Below are positions 54,618-63,343 of a stretch of DNA of 64,000 nt, one piece after another. The position numbers were made by a program, and so were the translations under genes. The notes under the pieces are model-generated. The model ran no database searches, was not told where the DNA came from, and saw nothing but the letters and a program-made list of their open reading frames with translations. The DNA comes from Aestuariibaculum marinum (GTDB lineage Bacteria > Bacteroidota > Bacteroidia > Flavobacteriales > Flavobacteriaceae): the NCBI RefSeq assembly GCF_014596975.1, contig NZ_JACVXD010000005.1:62001-126000 (forward strand). The letters run 5' to 3'. Each line of letters starts with the position of its first letter. Position 1 is the first letter of the stretch.

Positions 54618-55559
54618 TTACTCAATGAGTCTTTTTATCATCTCAACAACTAATTGGGGCTCGTCAAGATGAAAATAATGTCCGGCTTTTGGAGACACTA
54701 TTAAGTATCCCTCAGGAGATTCACTAATCCATTCAGTACAGGCCTGGATTCTTTCTTTTTGCGCTTCTTTGCGGTACTCCATTGAAAAAAATGCTTTTTC
54801 AAATGGATTGTCAGATGTCACCGCTGGAAGATGCTTGGGTAATTTTGTGCCAACAAACACGGCGATGGGAATTTTTGGGTTACTACCCAATCCTATATCT
54901 TCGCCTTTAAAATCAAAAAAGAGTTCACCTATATATATCCATTCAGCCCTGTATCCTGGAGGAAAACTTTGTGCGTTTTTTATATCATTTTCCTTATACT
55001 TTTTTGCAAATGCTGCGATTCCTGTTGTATCTACACCCATTTCCACTAATTCAGTATGGTCTCTATGTGTTGTAAAATCTGTAGAATCGATGTATACAAG
55101 TGCTTTTATTTCTTCTGGAAAATGTCCGGCAAAGGTCCTGATAAGGACACCACCCCAACTATGTCCAGCTAAAACATAGGGAGGAGGAAGCTCAAGTTTT
55201 TGGAGTATTTTCCGTAAAATATTTACGACATTGAGCGTTGTATACTCCATCTCATTCCATTCCGATTGACCTATTCCAGATCGTTCATAAGCTATAACAG
55301 GGGCTGTTTTTGCAATATCATCGAAAATAGTACCCCATTTCCAGTCACCAAATCCAGCTTCCAGTACAACCACAGGAATGCCATGCTCCAAATGCTCCTG
55401 TCCACCAAGTCTAACATGATATTTATACCCATCAATTTCTACAAATTGATAAGTAGGTTTAGTTGAACTGTCCTGTGCGTTTATAGAATAGTTGAAAAGA
55501 TGGAAACTAACGATCAGTATCCAAACCTTAAAACCGTTTAAAGTAAATAAAGACCTCAT
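54618..55559 (-). CDS. Secreted alpha/beta hydrolase
   Basis: A 313-aa protein with an N-terminal signal peptide (hydrophobic run ending INAQ). It has an alpha/beta hydrolase core: VVVLEAGFGDWKW oxyanion region, nucleophile elbow LAGHSWGG at about residues 131-138, and the catalytic histidine in AGHYFHLDEP near the C terminus. Substrate unknown; esterase or proline iminopeptidase-like activity is possible. It follows the S9 peptidase gene by 79 bp and shares its cassette. Not an obvious defence function; it may be cargo. Confidence 0.82.
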   Translation of the reverse strand: MRSLFTLNGFKVWILIVSFHLFNYSINAQDSSTKPTYQFVEIDGYKYHVRLGGQEHLEHGIPVVVLEAGFGDWKWGTIFDDIAKTAPVIAYERSGIGQSEWNEMEYTTLNVVNILRKILQKLELPPPYVLAGHSWGGVLIRTFAGHFPEEIKALVYIDSTDFTTHRDHTELVEMGVDTTGIAAFAKKYKENDIKNAQSFPPGYRAEWIYIGELFFDFKGEDIGLGSNPKIPIAVFVGTKLPKHLPAVTSDNPFEKAFFSMEYRKEAQKERIQACTEWISESPEGYLIVSPKAGHYFHLDEPQLVVEMIKRLIE

Positions 55560-55638
55560 GATTTTTTAATTTATTATCAGTTAATAATTGTTGTTTTCTT
55601 ACTGTTCAGATATATTGTTGCCAAGATTAATTAGTATT

Positions 55639-57567
55639 TTACTTTAAATTCTCTTCAAAAAAACGGACCACGTTGGGCAACCATTCAGGATTTCTCATCA
55701 CAATGTGTCCCATGCCATCATAAGGTACAAACGTGTAATTTTTGTAATTCCGTTGGTCTAAAAACTTCATTAGTTTATATGATTCATCTATAGGTACGTC
55801 GTCGTCAGCTGTTCCGTGCACAATCATTAAAGGAGCTTTTAATCGATCCAGCTTATTCAAAATGCCGGACATAGCGTAGCGCTCCGGACAGTTTTTTGGT
55901 AAACAGCCCATGAAGGGTTCGATAGCCACTCGAAATTCCTTAGGCTCTATGGCAGGGGCATTTAAATGTGCGGCTTTATAGAAGTCAGGTGCTTCCAGAA
56001 CGGCACGCAGCGCAAAGTGTCCTCCCCAGCTATGTCCAATAACTCCTATGCGATCCATATCCATGTATGGTCGATCTTTTCCTAGTTGTTTCAACACAGA
56101 AATATGGTCTTCCAATTCCACTTGGCCAAATTTTCCATAGCTAAAGTCTTGAAATGCTTTTCCACGCTCTGCAGTTCCTCTGCCATCGATAAATACTACA
56201 ATGTAGCCCTCCTGTGCCAACCTATTCATTTCCCATAGCCATTTATCTAAAACATTTAGTGGGACTACGTTATATGAATTTCCCCCGTAAATGTATTCAA
56301 CCACAGGATAAGTTTTGCTTTCATCAAGGTTAGAGGGCTTTAATATTAGGGGCCGGAGTTTGATCGTTTCATCGGCAGACGAGGTTGTTACATATTCATA
56401 GTTGAAATAATTCTCTTTGATACTGGAGAAATTTCCTTTCCACGGAGAGTCATAATACTTGCCTTGGGGTGAATAACGATCTAATTGTAAGGTTTTAGGA
56501 AGGGCTGAGCGTAGTATCCAAAGCGTGTCTTTACTGTATGGAAAAAAAAGTTCCATTATTCCAGGTGTATCAACCACCTTCGTAATCTCTTCTTTTTTCA
56601 AATTGGTTTTGTAAAGCTGTGAAGAATAGGGGTGTTCCTTGTCAGAATGAGCAAGAAAGTAAATCGTCCTAGACTCTTTATCTATTTTCTGAATAGATGA
56701 TACAATTCCGTTTTCTGAAAAATTGGTTAAAGGTCTTATTAATTTCCCTGTGTAATCGTATAGATATATTTGATTGTAACCACTTCGTTCACTCATCCAT
56801 GTAAATTGATTCTTGTCCTCCCAAAAAGAAGCCACTTGCATATCTTGTAGCCTTTTGGAATACCCTTGTAATAAATTCAATCCTATTAAATAGGTGTCTG
56901 ACTTTTCGACCAACATATCTGTCGCCTTTCCAGTGTTGGCATCTACCATTTGTAAATGAACCTCTTTCATCAGTCTGTCTGCTGCAATAAGGAATAGTTT
57001 ATCACTCGCATTACTCCATTCCAATACATGAACATATGTAAGATTTGGCTGTTGTTCGATGGCTGTCTTGGCTCCTGTGGCCGGATTTATAATATAAAAT
57101 TGTTCTATAGGAATATTTTGTCCTGCTCTGCTGTATTTCTTGTACGTAATCTTTTCAAAATTATCCTGTGAGAGTTTTATTTCAGGTACTTTACGATCAT
57201 CTGTTTGTTTTACTATGATGTATTGACCATTGGGAGACCATAAGGAATTGTCTATGTTCCAGTACCATCCGTCTTTTGGTGTAATTGACCAGGTAAATGA
57301 ATCTGTATCTGCCGCTCGTATATAAAAACTCCCGTTCTGAGTACCTGCAAACTGATTGGTAGTTAAAGAATACTGCTCTATAAGTGGTGGAGAATTACTA
57401 AACAGACCAGGACCTAAAACCTTAGCCTGTGGATGTCCCTTATCAAATAATTCCTCAATAGCCGAAGGGAATCCCTCCATAATATTACCGAATGGTTGCT
57501 GGGCTTGAGTTAAGCTATTTAATAATAGAAAACATATAAGTATTATTATACGGCTATTAGATTTCAT
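55639..57567 (-). CDS. Secreted S9-family prolyl oligopeptidase/dipeptidyl peptidase-like protein
   Basis: A 642-aa exported peptidase. Signal peptide at residues 1-22 (ends LTQAQQ). Beta-propeller domain at about 50-370. Catalytic alpha/beta hydrolase domain at about 390-642 with nucleophile serine in GHSWGGHFA (about 511), aspartate in HGTADDDVP (about 588) and histidine in GMGHIV (about 621). It would cleave short peptides in the periplasm or outside. Gene is intact. With the hydrolase downstream it forms a two-gene unit between 44-bp direct repeats. Confidence 0.88.
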   Translation of the reverse strand: MKSNSRIIILICFLLLNSLTQAQQPFGNIMEGFPSAIEELFDKGHPQAKVLGPGLFSNSPPLIEQYSLTTNQFAGTQNGSFYIRAADTDSFTWSITPKDGWYWNIDNSLWSPNGQYIIVKQTDDRKVPEIKLSQDNFEKITYKKYSRAGQNIPIEQFYIINPATGAKTAIEQQPNLTYVHVLEWSNASDKLFLIAADRLMKEVHLQMVDANTGKATDMLVEKSDTYLIGLNLLQGYSKRLQDMQVASFWEDKNQFTWMSERSGYNQIYLYDYTGKLIRPLTNFSENGIVSSIQKIDKESRTIYFLAHSDKEHPYSSQLYKTNLKKEEITKVVDTPGIMELFFPYSKDTLWILRSALPKTLQLDRYSPQGKYYDSPWKGNFSSIKENYFNYEYVTTSSADETIKLRPLILKPSNLDESKTYPVVEYIYGGNSYNVVPLNVLDKWLWEMNRLAQEGYIVVFIDGRGTAERGKAFQDFSYGKFGQVELEDHISVLKQLGKDRPYMDMDRIGVIGHSWGGHFALRAVLEAPDFYKAAHLNAPAIEPKEFRVAIEPFMGCLPKNCPERYAMSGILNKLDRLKAPLMIVHGTADDDVPIDESYKLMKFLDQRNYKNYTFVPYDGMGHIVMRNPEWLPNVVRFFEENLK

Positions 57568-57718
57568 TTTCAGCTATTTTATTTAAACAACCTATGGACA
57601 AATACAATTGAGTTAATCCATTGATATTTATTGTACTAAATATAATAAATATTCTTACGATTTTACGTGTAATTATTTGATTTGTATGTGTTTATGGTTT
57701 TTGTGTTTCCGTTTACGC

Positions 57719-57762
57719 AGGTAAAGCGGTGTTCACTTATGGCTCCATTTAGTTCCATAAAA
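57719..57762 (+). repeat. 44-bp direct repeat, right copy
   Basis: It matches 54481-54524 at 43 of 44 bases. Similarity falls off sharply outside, so this is a discrete repeat rather than a large duplication. Confidence 0.8.
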
Positions 57763-58646
57763 CATATGTTCAAGCCCATTGCATTAAACTTGCACATACC
57801 ATATCCACTACCACTACGGTGGCACCCCTTCGTTGGCACTGTCTATTTGTTTTATTTCACACACTACACCATAAGTTCACTCGTAGCTACTTTTGTACCC
57901 CAAACGGTGTGCAAAGCGAATACAGAATACAGTTTACTGTAATTATGTTGAGCTGCAGCCACCGTTGCACACCGTGAAACCCCATAAGGTTTCGCCTTTA
58001 ATAAAATAATTCAATGCATTTAAAATCATGGTCACACTGTGCTTGTCGCAGTGTATGGCACTCACAAACTATAAAGGCTCAATCATTCTGTTGGGGTACA
58101 ACCGCTACTTAACAATTTGGCTCGCCTGCGGGTCGCTGCGGGCTGTTCAGCTGTCACAATTTTTGAAGGTCCCAACAAACCCCATGAAAGGTCGTTATGA
58201 AAAATTGAAATTCAATAAAGCAATGGACTCTTCGAATAAGGCATAGAAACCTATGACGCATGAGAAAAGTACAATTAAGGAGTTTGCTTTGAAGAAGTTC
58301 AAATTTGGAATAGGCTTTTTATGGGGTTTGGTGGGGCTATCTGCATCCAGAAGCTATATTTTAGCCTCGTACCTCAACATAAAACAAAGCCTCTTCTTGC
58401 AACGCGCACAAGAGTTACAAATGCACTACAGGCTGCAATACACTATGGTGTAGGCAACCTTCCATGCATTCGCAACCCTTGTTTTTCCCAACGGATGTCA
58501 AAAATAGCGCCATCAGGTGATAACATAGTTCCGGCAGCTTTCCACCGTGTTCCAAGCTATTGGCCAGAACACCCTGGCTCAACTCGCTGGCGGCTCGCTG
58601 TTTCCGCTTCGCTCCAACGCTGCGCTTGTTTACCTGCTAATAGTTT
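57763..58646. other. Gene-free stretch with attC-like dyad and degenerate sequence
   Basis: No convincing gene is seen in about 880 bp; the short open frames at 57682, 58028, 58253 and 58321 have poor composition. CGGTGTGCAA (57905-57914) and TTGCACACCG (57965-57974) form an inverted pair 50 bp apart. A second hairpin GAAACC-N5-GGTTTC lies just after, near 57976-57992. The stretch looks like worn cassette junctions. Confidence 0.5.
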
Positions 58647-59246
58647 CTATCTCAACCCTAGTTTACGTTTCAATTCATAGTCATCCATATTAATAAGATC
58701 ATTAAAGCTGAGTTCTCGTTTCGCTTCAGCTTCACCTTTTCGAAAGTGCCAGAAAAGACTATATCGTCCAGAGTTTAAAATGATAAAAATGATGTGTTTA
58801 CCTTGCTCATAGGTATGCCATACATCTTTAACATAAAATGAGGAAGCCCCGATTCTGCCTTCGAATAAGTCAAAAGTAACATCCTCTCCAATTTTAGGTA
58901 TAGTGCCTAAACCTTTGACTTTTATTTGCGCACTTTTTTTATCGTCACTGGCGTATATGTAGTATTCGGTGTCTCTGAATTCAATAAAGGGTTTGGCATA
59001 AAAGTCAAATACGTCTTCGTATAATTGGTTAATTCGTTTCTTGACTTGATAGTCATTTATACCAGTAGCAAGGCTGATACTTTTAAAACTGGGTATGGGA
59101 AGCTCATCATCATAATAAAAATCCTTACTTGATAAATAGTTTAGTATGTTTCCATAATCCGGATGCTCGCCATATTGTGTCACTAAATCATTGATAATGC
59201 TCAGTAATGAAAATATAATTTTTTTTGGAGGTATTTTGCGTGTCAT
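58647..59246 (-). CDS. Hypothetical protein, 199 aa
   Basis: Not recognised. The N-terminal half is helical with a possible winged helix (FKSISLATGINDYQVKKRIN, then LYEDVFDFYAKPF). The C-terminal half is beta-rich (FDLFEGRIGASSFYVKDV, then HIIFIILNSGRYSLFWHF) and ends in a basic helix KRKLGLR. It may be a DNA-binding protein of the element. Confidence 0.6.
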   Translation of the reverse strand: MTRKIPPKKIIFSLLSIINDLVTQYGEHPDYGNILNYLSSKDFYYDDELPIPSFKSISLATGINDYQVKKRINQLYEDVFDFYAKPFIEFRDTEYYIYASDDKKSAQIKVKGLGTIPKIGEDVTFDLFEGRIGASSFYVKDVWHTYEQGKHIIFIILNSGRYSLFWHFRKGEAEAKRELSFNDLINMDDYELKRKLGLR

Positions 59247-59360
59247 AACGGTTGCTTTTAAGTGAACTGTAATTTACCAAAAACAGGTAATACAATTTAG
59301 TAGCTTTTATTTTACATGAGTAAGATGTGTTTTACATTATATTTGTATAAAGTCCTTCAA

Positions 59361-60413
59361 ATGAAACAAATCTACATTTACTTATTTCTGTTTTTTGTAT
59401 CTGCCATTCAGGCCCAAATCCCATCGTATTATAGCTCAATAGATTTTAACGGGACATCTTCAGAAATAAAAGACCAGATAGCAACATTAATTCAAACAAC
59501 ACATACAACCGAATTACCTTATACTTCAAGTCAATTAGACACTTGGGACGCAGTAAAACAAACTGATGAGGTGGAAACCAATACAAATAATGTCTACCTG
59601 TTTTATGGTTATGATAATACCGATAACGATAATCAAACCGATTATACAAGATCAAAAGATTTATCATGTCATGTGAGCGGGTGTAGTGGCCTTTGGAATC
59701 GCGAACATGTCTATGCTAAATCACAGGCATCACCGGCATTATCAACTTCAGAACCAGGTTCGGGTACCGATGTTCATAATCTAAGAGCCTGTGAAGGCGA
59801 TATGAATTCTTCAAGAAATAATCGTTTATTCGAAGAGGGTAGTGGTAATGCACATGTCACCAATAGAGGTGAATGGTATCCTGGCGACGAATGGAAAGGC
59901 GATGTGGCACGTATCATTATGTATATGCATTTGCGTTATCCAACACAATGTCCGGCTAATAATACAGCATCAGGCGATAATACCCATAGTCAGGAAATGC
60001 CGGATATATTCCTAAAATGGAATCAGGAAGACCCGGTTTCCAATGTCGAACTACAACGCAATCAGGTATTGGAAGGCATTCAGGCTAATCGCAATCCTTT
60101 TATTGATAACCCTTACCTGGCAACATTGTTCTGGGGTGGTACCACAGCAACCGATACCTGGAGCCTTTTAAGTATCGAAAAGGAAGAGCAACCAAAGTTG
60201 GAAGTATACCCAAATACTGTAAAAGCCACCTTATATATTTCAAATCCAGCAAATGGAAATATTAAAACAGCGGTCCATACCATAAATGGTTTAGAAGTGA
60301 AAATTTCAATAAACAACAATCAATTAGATGTGTCAAAATTATCTGGCGGGTTGTATATTTTACAAGTAAATAAGGAAGGTCACCTGTCTCAGGCTAAGTT
60401 TGCTAAAGATTGA
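59361..60413 (+). CDS. Secreted endonuclease I with type IX secretion tail
   Basis: A 350-aa exported nuclease of the EndA/NucM family. Signal peptide at about 1-18 (LFFVSAIQAQ). Nuclease core at about 25-260 with WNREHVYAKS (catalytic His and metal ligands), DVHNLRACEGDMNSSRNN and GDVARIIMYMHLRY. C-terminal 75 residues (KLEVYPNTVK, then LSGGLYILQVNKEG) form a type A sorting domain for type IX secretion. Start 59361 begins the signal peptide; the in-frame ATG at 59316 would put 15 residues before it. Confidence 0.9.
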   Translation: MKQIYIYLFLFFVSAIQAQIPSYYSSIDFNGTSSEIKDQIATLIQTTHTTELPYTSSQLDTWDAVKQTDEVETNTNNVYLFYGYDNTDNDNQTDYTRSKDLSCHVSGCSGLWNREHVYAKSQASPALSTSEPGSGTDVHNLRACEGDMNSSRNNRLFEEGSGNAHVTNRGEWYPGDEWKGDVARIIMYMHLRYPTQCPANNTASGDNTHSQEMPDIFLKWNQEDPVSNVELQRNQVLEGIQANRNPFIDNPYLATLFWGGTTATDTWSLLSIEKEEQPKLEVYPNTVKATLYISNPANGNIKTAVHTINGLEVKISINNNQLDVSKLSGGLYILQVNKEGHLSQAKFAKD

Positions 60414-60430
60414 TAAGTTTAATTGAATAA

Positions 60431-60748
60431 CTATTTAATTCGGTTTTTGAATAAATAGGCATTCACTTCTTCCTCAAGTTCTTCTCTGGTTTTAATGCGT
60501 TGTCCTAAAGCCCACTCATCAATAAGTTGTTTGTCAAACAAAATCCTGTTTCCTCGTTTTGAATGTGGTATTTCTCGAGTACTTGTTAGTCGGTATAATG
60601 TATGCTTGCTAATCCCTAAATATTCCGATAAACTATTCATATTCATAACGCGCTTGGTGTCTGCTTCTCTTTGCGGTTCTTGTATTTTAAGTAGCAATGT
60701 TTCAATGCGATCTAAGCGCTCCAAAATGATTTCAAAAGGATTTTCCAT
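60431..60748 (-). CDS. Helix-turn-helix excisionase-type protein (second copy of type)
   Basis: A 105-aa DNA-binding protein. An N-terminal coiled coil (IILERLDRIETLLLKIQ) precedes the MerR/excisionase fold (MNSLSEYLGISKHTLYRLTS, then HSKRGNRILFDKQLIDEW). It has the same layout as the protein at 6366 but low sequence identity. Together with the DUF6943-like gene it belongs to the right-hand mobile-element module. Confidence 0.82.
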   Translation of the reverse strand: MENPFEIILERLDRIETLLLKIQEPQREADTKRVMNMNSLSEYLGISKHTLYRLTSTREIPHSKRGNRILFDKQLIDEWALGQRIKTREELEEEVNAYLFKNRIK

Positions 60749-61402
60749 AAGCCTAAATTTTAAGTTTAGTTTAAAATAATAAAAAACAAAGCAAAGGTAT
60801 GTCGCTCCCTGCCGCCAGAGCTTTAAGGCTATAAAGTTCAGGCCCTCCGGGTTTTTTGAAAAATCTCCACCTTTTATAACAAATACAAAACCTCCCGTGA
60901 ATTTTAAGTCATAGCGAGTGCGTTTTAATGTAACCGCATTTAAAACTGGCCTGCCGAAAATGTATCGTAAAATTTGAAGAGCAGTTTCCGTAAAATTTTA
61001 GGCTGTTCGAGCAAACGTGGGTTTAAATAGGCGGTAACTTTATAAAGCATTTTGAAATATTTAAGAACCATCGAATTTCAGCGAGTTCCAAAAATTTAGG
61101 GAACAAGCGATAAATTTAGATACAGTTTCGTAAGCCTAGACTTTTTTGTTACTTTTTTGGGCAATGCAAATCGACGAAGGAAATTCATGAACTCCTTAAT
61201 ATGAAATAAAAAACAGTGAACTAAAAAAGTAAAGGCTAAAAGAAAACAGCCTAAAATGAAAGGAGTCAACAGGTCGTATTTCCCAAAAAAAACTTGACAG
61301 TCTTATCCACGCTACAAATCAAAGTAGCTTTCTTTTTTATTGTTTTTCTTTTGAAAAATTATAGGCGCGCAGCGTAGCGAAGCAACTTTAAATTGGATAG
61401 CT
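60749..61402. other. Gene-free 650-bp stretch of the mobile-element module
   Basis: No gene is seen. It contains mixed GC-rich patches (near 60809 and 60860, CCCTCCGGG followed by T6, terminator-like on the plus strand) and AT-rich DNA. Its place between an excisionase-like gene and a DUF6943-like gene is where Bacteroidota elements carry regulatory or origin sequences; nothing specific can be shown. Confidence 0.35.
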
Positions 61403-61825
61403 ATGCTTTATTTTGAAATCAAAACCCACCGCCCAGGAATCACCTATGAAAAGCCTCATTTTTTTATTTTAAACAAAGGTCAGAACAGCGGAAGACCTAT
61501 GTGCATACCTTGCCCGAATTGCTTTGTAGTAATCACCAAAAACGAAGCAGATAAAACGACTTTATTCTATTTAACCATGATCTTACAACAGGGCCAATAC
61601 TTTGCATATTATCTAAAAGGTAGCGTCATCCCATTTATAACGATTAATGATTGTAAACGTACGATGTTAAGCTTGAGTAATCATAATCCGGAAGATCTTA
61701 AAAAGAGGATTAAAGCAATCCAGCTAATCGCTCAAAATGAAGAAGCTTTAAAACAAAACTTAAATAAGTTAAAACAATTAAAACAGGCTTTTATAAATGC
61801 TAGTTTGAAATGTAATATAAAATAG
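61403..61825 (+). CDS. DUF6943-like protein of Bacteroidota mobile elements
   Basis: A 140-aa cytosolic protein with HRPGITYEKPHFFILNKG and GRPMCIPCPNCFVVI (two close cysteine pairs). A helical C terminus is rich in Lys and Gln. The N terminus matches my memory of the DUF6943 family found in Bacteroidota integrative elements; the molecular role is unknown. It supports the view that the island still continues here. Confidence 0.7.
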   Translation: MLYFEIKTHRPGITYEKPHFFILNKGQNSGRPMCIPCPNCFVVITKNEADKTTLFYLTMILQQGQYFAYYLKGSVIPFITINDCKRTMLSLSNHNPEDLKKRIKAIQLIAQNEEALKQNLNKLKQLKQAFINASLKCNIK

Positions 61826-61974
61826 TAGTGTATTGTTTATAAGGATCTTGAGTTAACGCACTGGGTCGAGTTGTAGGAATAATTGTTATATTTATAAAAA
61901 TGAATGTTATTTAGATAAAATTAAATGCTTTTATCTTCCTTAGTAAATAAGCTCAGTATTCTAAAAGATAGCAT

Positions 61975-63027
61975 ATGAAACGAATTTTATTGACCCTTCT
62001 TGTCATATTTTCATTGGTGTGTTCATGTAGAAATAGCAAACATACGGTAGTAGTACAAAATAAATTTATCAAAGTTAATGGTATTCAAACGCATTATCTT
62101 GATTTTGGCGGACATGGTATGCCTGTGATTTTAGTGCATTCTGAAGCTTGGGATGCAACTACGTTTAAAGATTTTGGTCCACAGCTGACTGATGATAATT
62201 GGGTGATTGCAGTGACAAGGCCAGGCTATGGTAATTCTGGAATGGGGGAGTATAATGTGGAAAGTCAGGGAAATCATCTAATTGCTTTTTTGGAAGCATT
62301 AAAAATTGAAAGGGCCGTATTTATAGCTAATTCATCGGCATCAAAAGAACTGACTTATCTAGCAGAAAATTACTCGAATCGTGTTGCTGGTGTGGTTTAT
62401 TTGAGTGGACCAGCTACTCCATGGTTGGATGTTTCTGTAGACGATCCTTATAAAGCATCCGAAATGTTTGGGAGGTCTAGCCCTGTTGCTAATTCTGAAA
62501 AAAATGATCGGAAAAAAATAACAGAAATTAGACAGAATTATAAACCCAGGCATTATACTTTAGATTCTTTTAAAATTAATGTACCGGCACTATTTTTTGT
62601 ATCCCAAAAAGGAAGAGAAGGTCATGAGAAAGGTGTAGCTGCTTTGTTATTTGCAGGATCACCACTAATGGAAGATCTCAGAAAGACGTTCCCCTCATCG
62701 CCATTAAGGAGTCATCTTGATCGTGTAGCCACAGACTCTATCTATAGGAAAGAAAAGTTTAATGAAATGCATGATTCAATAGCAAAAGAGTTTTTTTTTA
62801 AATTAGCCTCGGACACAATCTTACAAAGGAAAATCTATGATTTCCACATGCAAAATGTCTATCCCTTAACAGTTGAAGCCCAAGATAAATTGATGAATGC
62901 ATACGGTCAGAATTTAACGATTGTTAAACTTGACGTTCCTCAAATTGTAGGTTATGAATATAGAGACACTCCGGAACTGATTATTGAACCAATTAAAAAT
63001 TATCTAAAACAAATAAGTTTGGATTAA
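61975..63027 (+). CDS. Divergent alpha/beta-hydrolase-fold lipoprotein
   Basis: A 350-aa protein with a lipoprotein signal (hydrophobic run, then lipobox LVCSC, so Cys near residue 18). The alpha/beta hydrolase fold is recognisable (TRPGYGNSGMGEYNVESQ; VAGVVYLSGPATPW). However, the nucleophile elbow reads IANSSASKE rather than G-x-S-x-G and the oxyanion region HSEAWDATTF is unusual. It may be inactive or specialised. It is unrelated in detail to the hydrolase at 54618. Confidence 0.7.
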   Translation: MKRILLTLLVIFSLVCSCRNSKHTVVVQNKFIKVNGIQTHYLDFGGHGMPVILVHSEAWDATTFKDFGPQLTDDNWVIAVTRPGYGNSGMGEYNVESQGNHLIAFLEALKIERAVFIANSSASKELTYLAENYSNRVAGVVYLSGPATPWLDVSVDDPYKASEMFGRSSPVANSEKNDRKKITEIRQNYKPRHYTLDSFKINVPALFFVSQKGREGHEKGVAALLFAGSPLMEDLRKTFPSSPLRSHLDRVATDSIYRKEKFNEMHDSIAKEFFFKLASDTILQRKIYDFHMQNVYPLTVEAQDKLMNAYGQNLTIVKLDVPQIVGYEYRDTPELIIEPIKNYLKQISLD

Positions 63028-63200
63028 CAATTAGACCTCATAACTGTACTATTTACAGAGTTTATCATCATGTATTAATAATATCATAGTTCATTAAATG
63101 ATGATTCTAGGTATACCGTAAAATTCTTTTGTGAAACTAGGCGATGATGCTGTAAACCCTACTTTATTCGGTTAAAATATCTCAAAACATTGTATTCGGA

Positions 63201-63228
63201 ATGTATTTATGTAATACATCAGTTTTTT
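63201..63228 (+). terminator. Hairpin with T run after the lipoprotein gene
   Basis: ATGTATT (63201-63207) and AATACAT (63213-63219) enclose TATGT and are followed by CAG and a T6 run. It lies 174 bp after the hydrolase stop. The stretch 63028-63343 shows nothing else. Confidence 0.45.
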
Positions 63229-63343
63229 CTGCTTTTTAACAAGTAATAAGGATTCCCGTACAAATTTTAAATTATAAAAATATATTTTAGAACACAAAAT
63301 GGAACCCTGATTTGAAACATAATTTAACTAACCCGATTATAAC

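Noticed and set aside
51457..58646. A true integron with attC sites
   Set aside because: The dyads resemble attC in layout, but I could not match the strict R'' and R' boxes and no IntI gene is visible. Kept as attC-like only.
57682..58680. Four short plus-strand genes after the S9 peptidase
   Set aside because: They overlap dyads and each other, lack family features and have mixed, non-coding-like composition.
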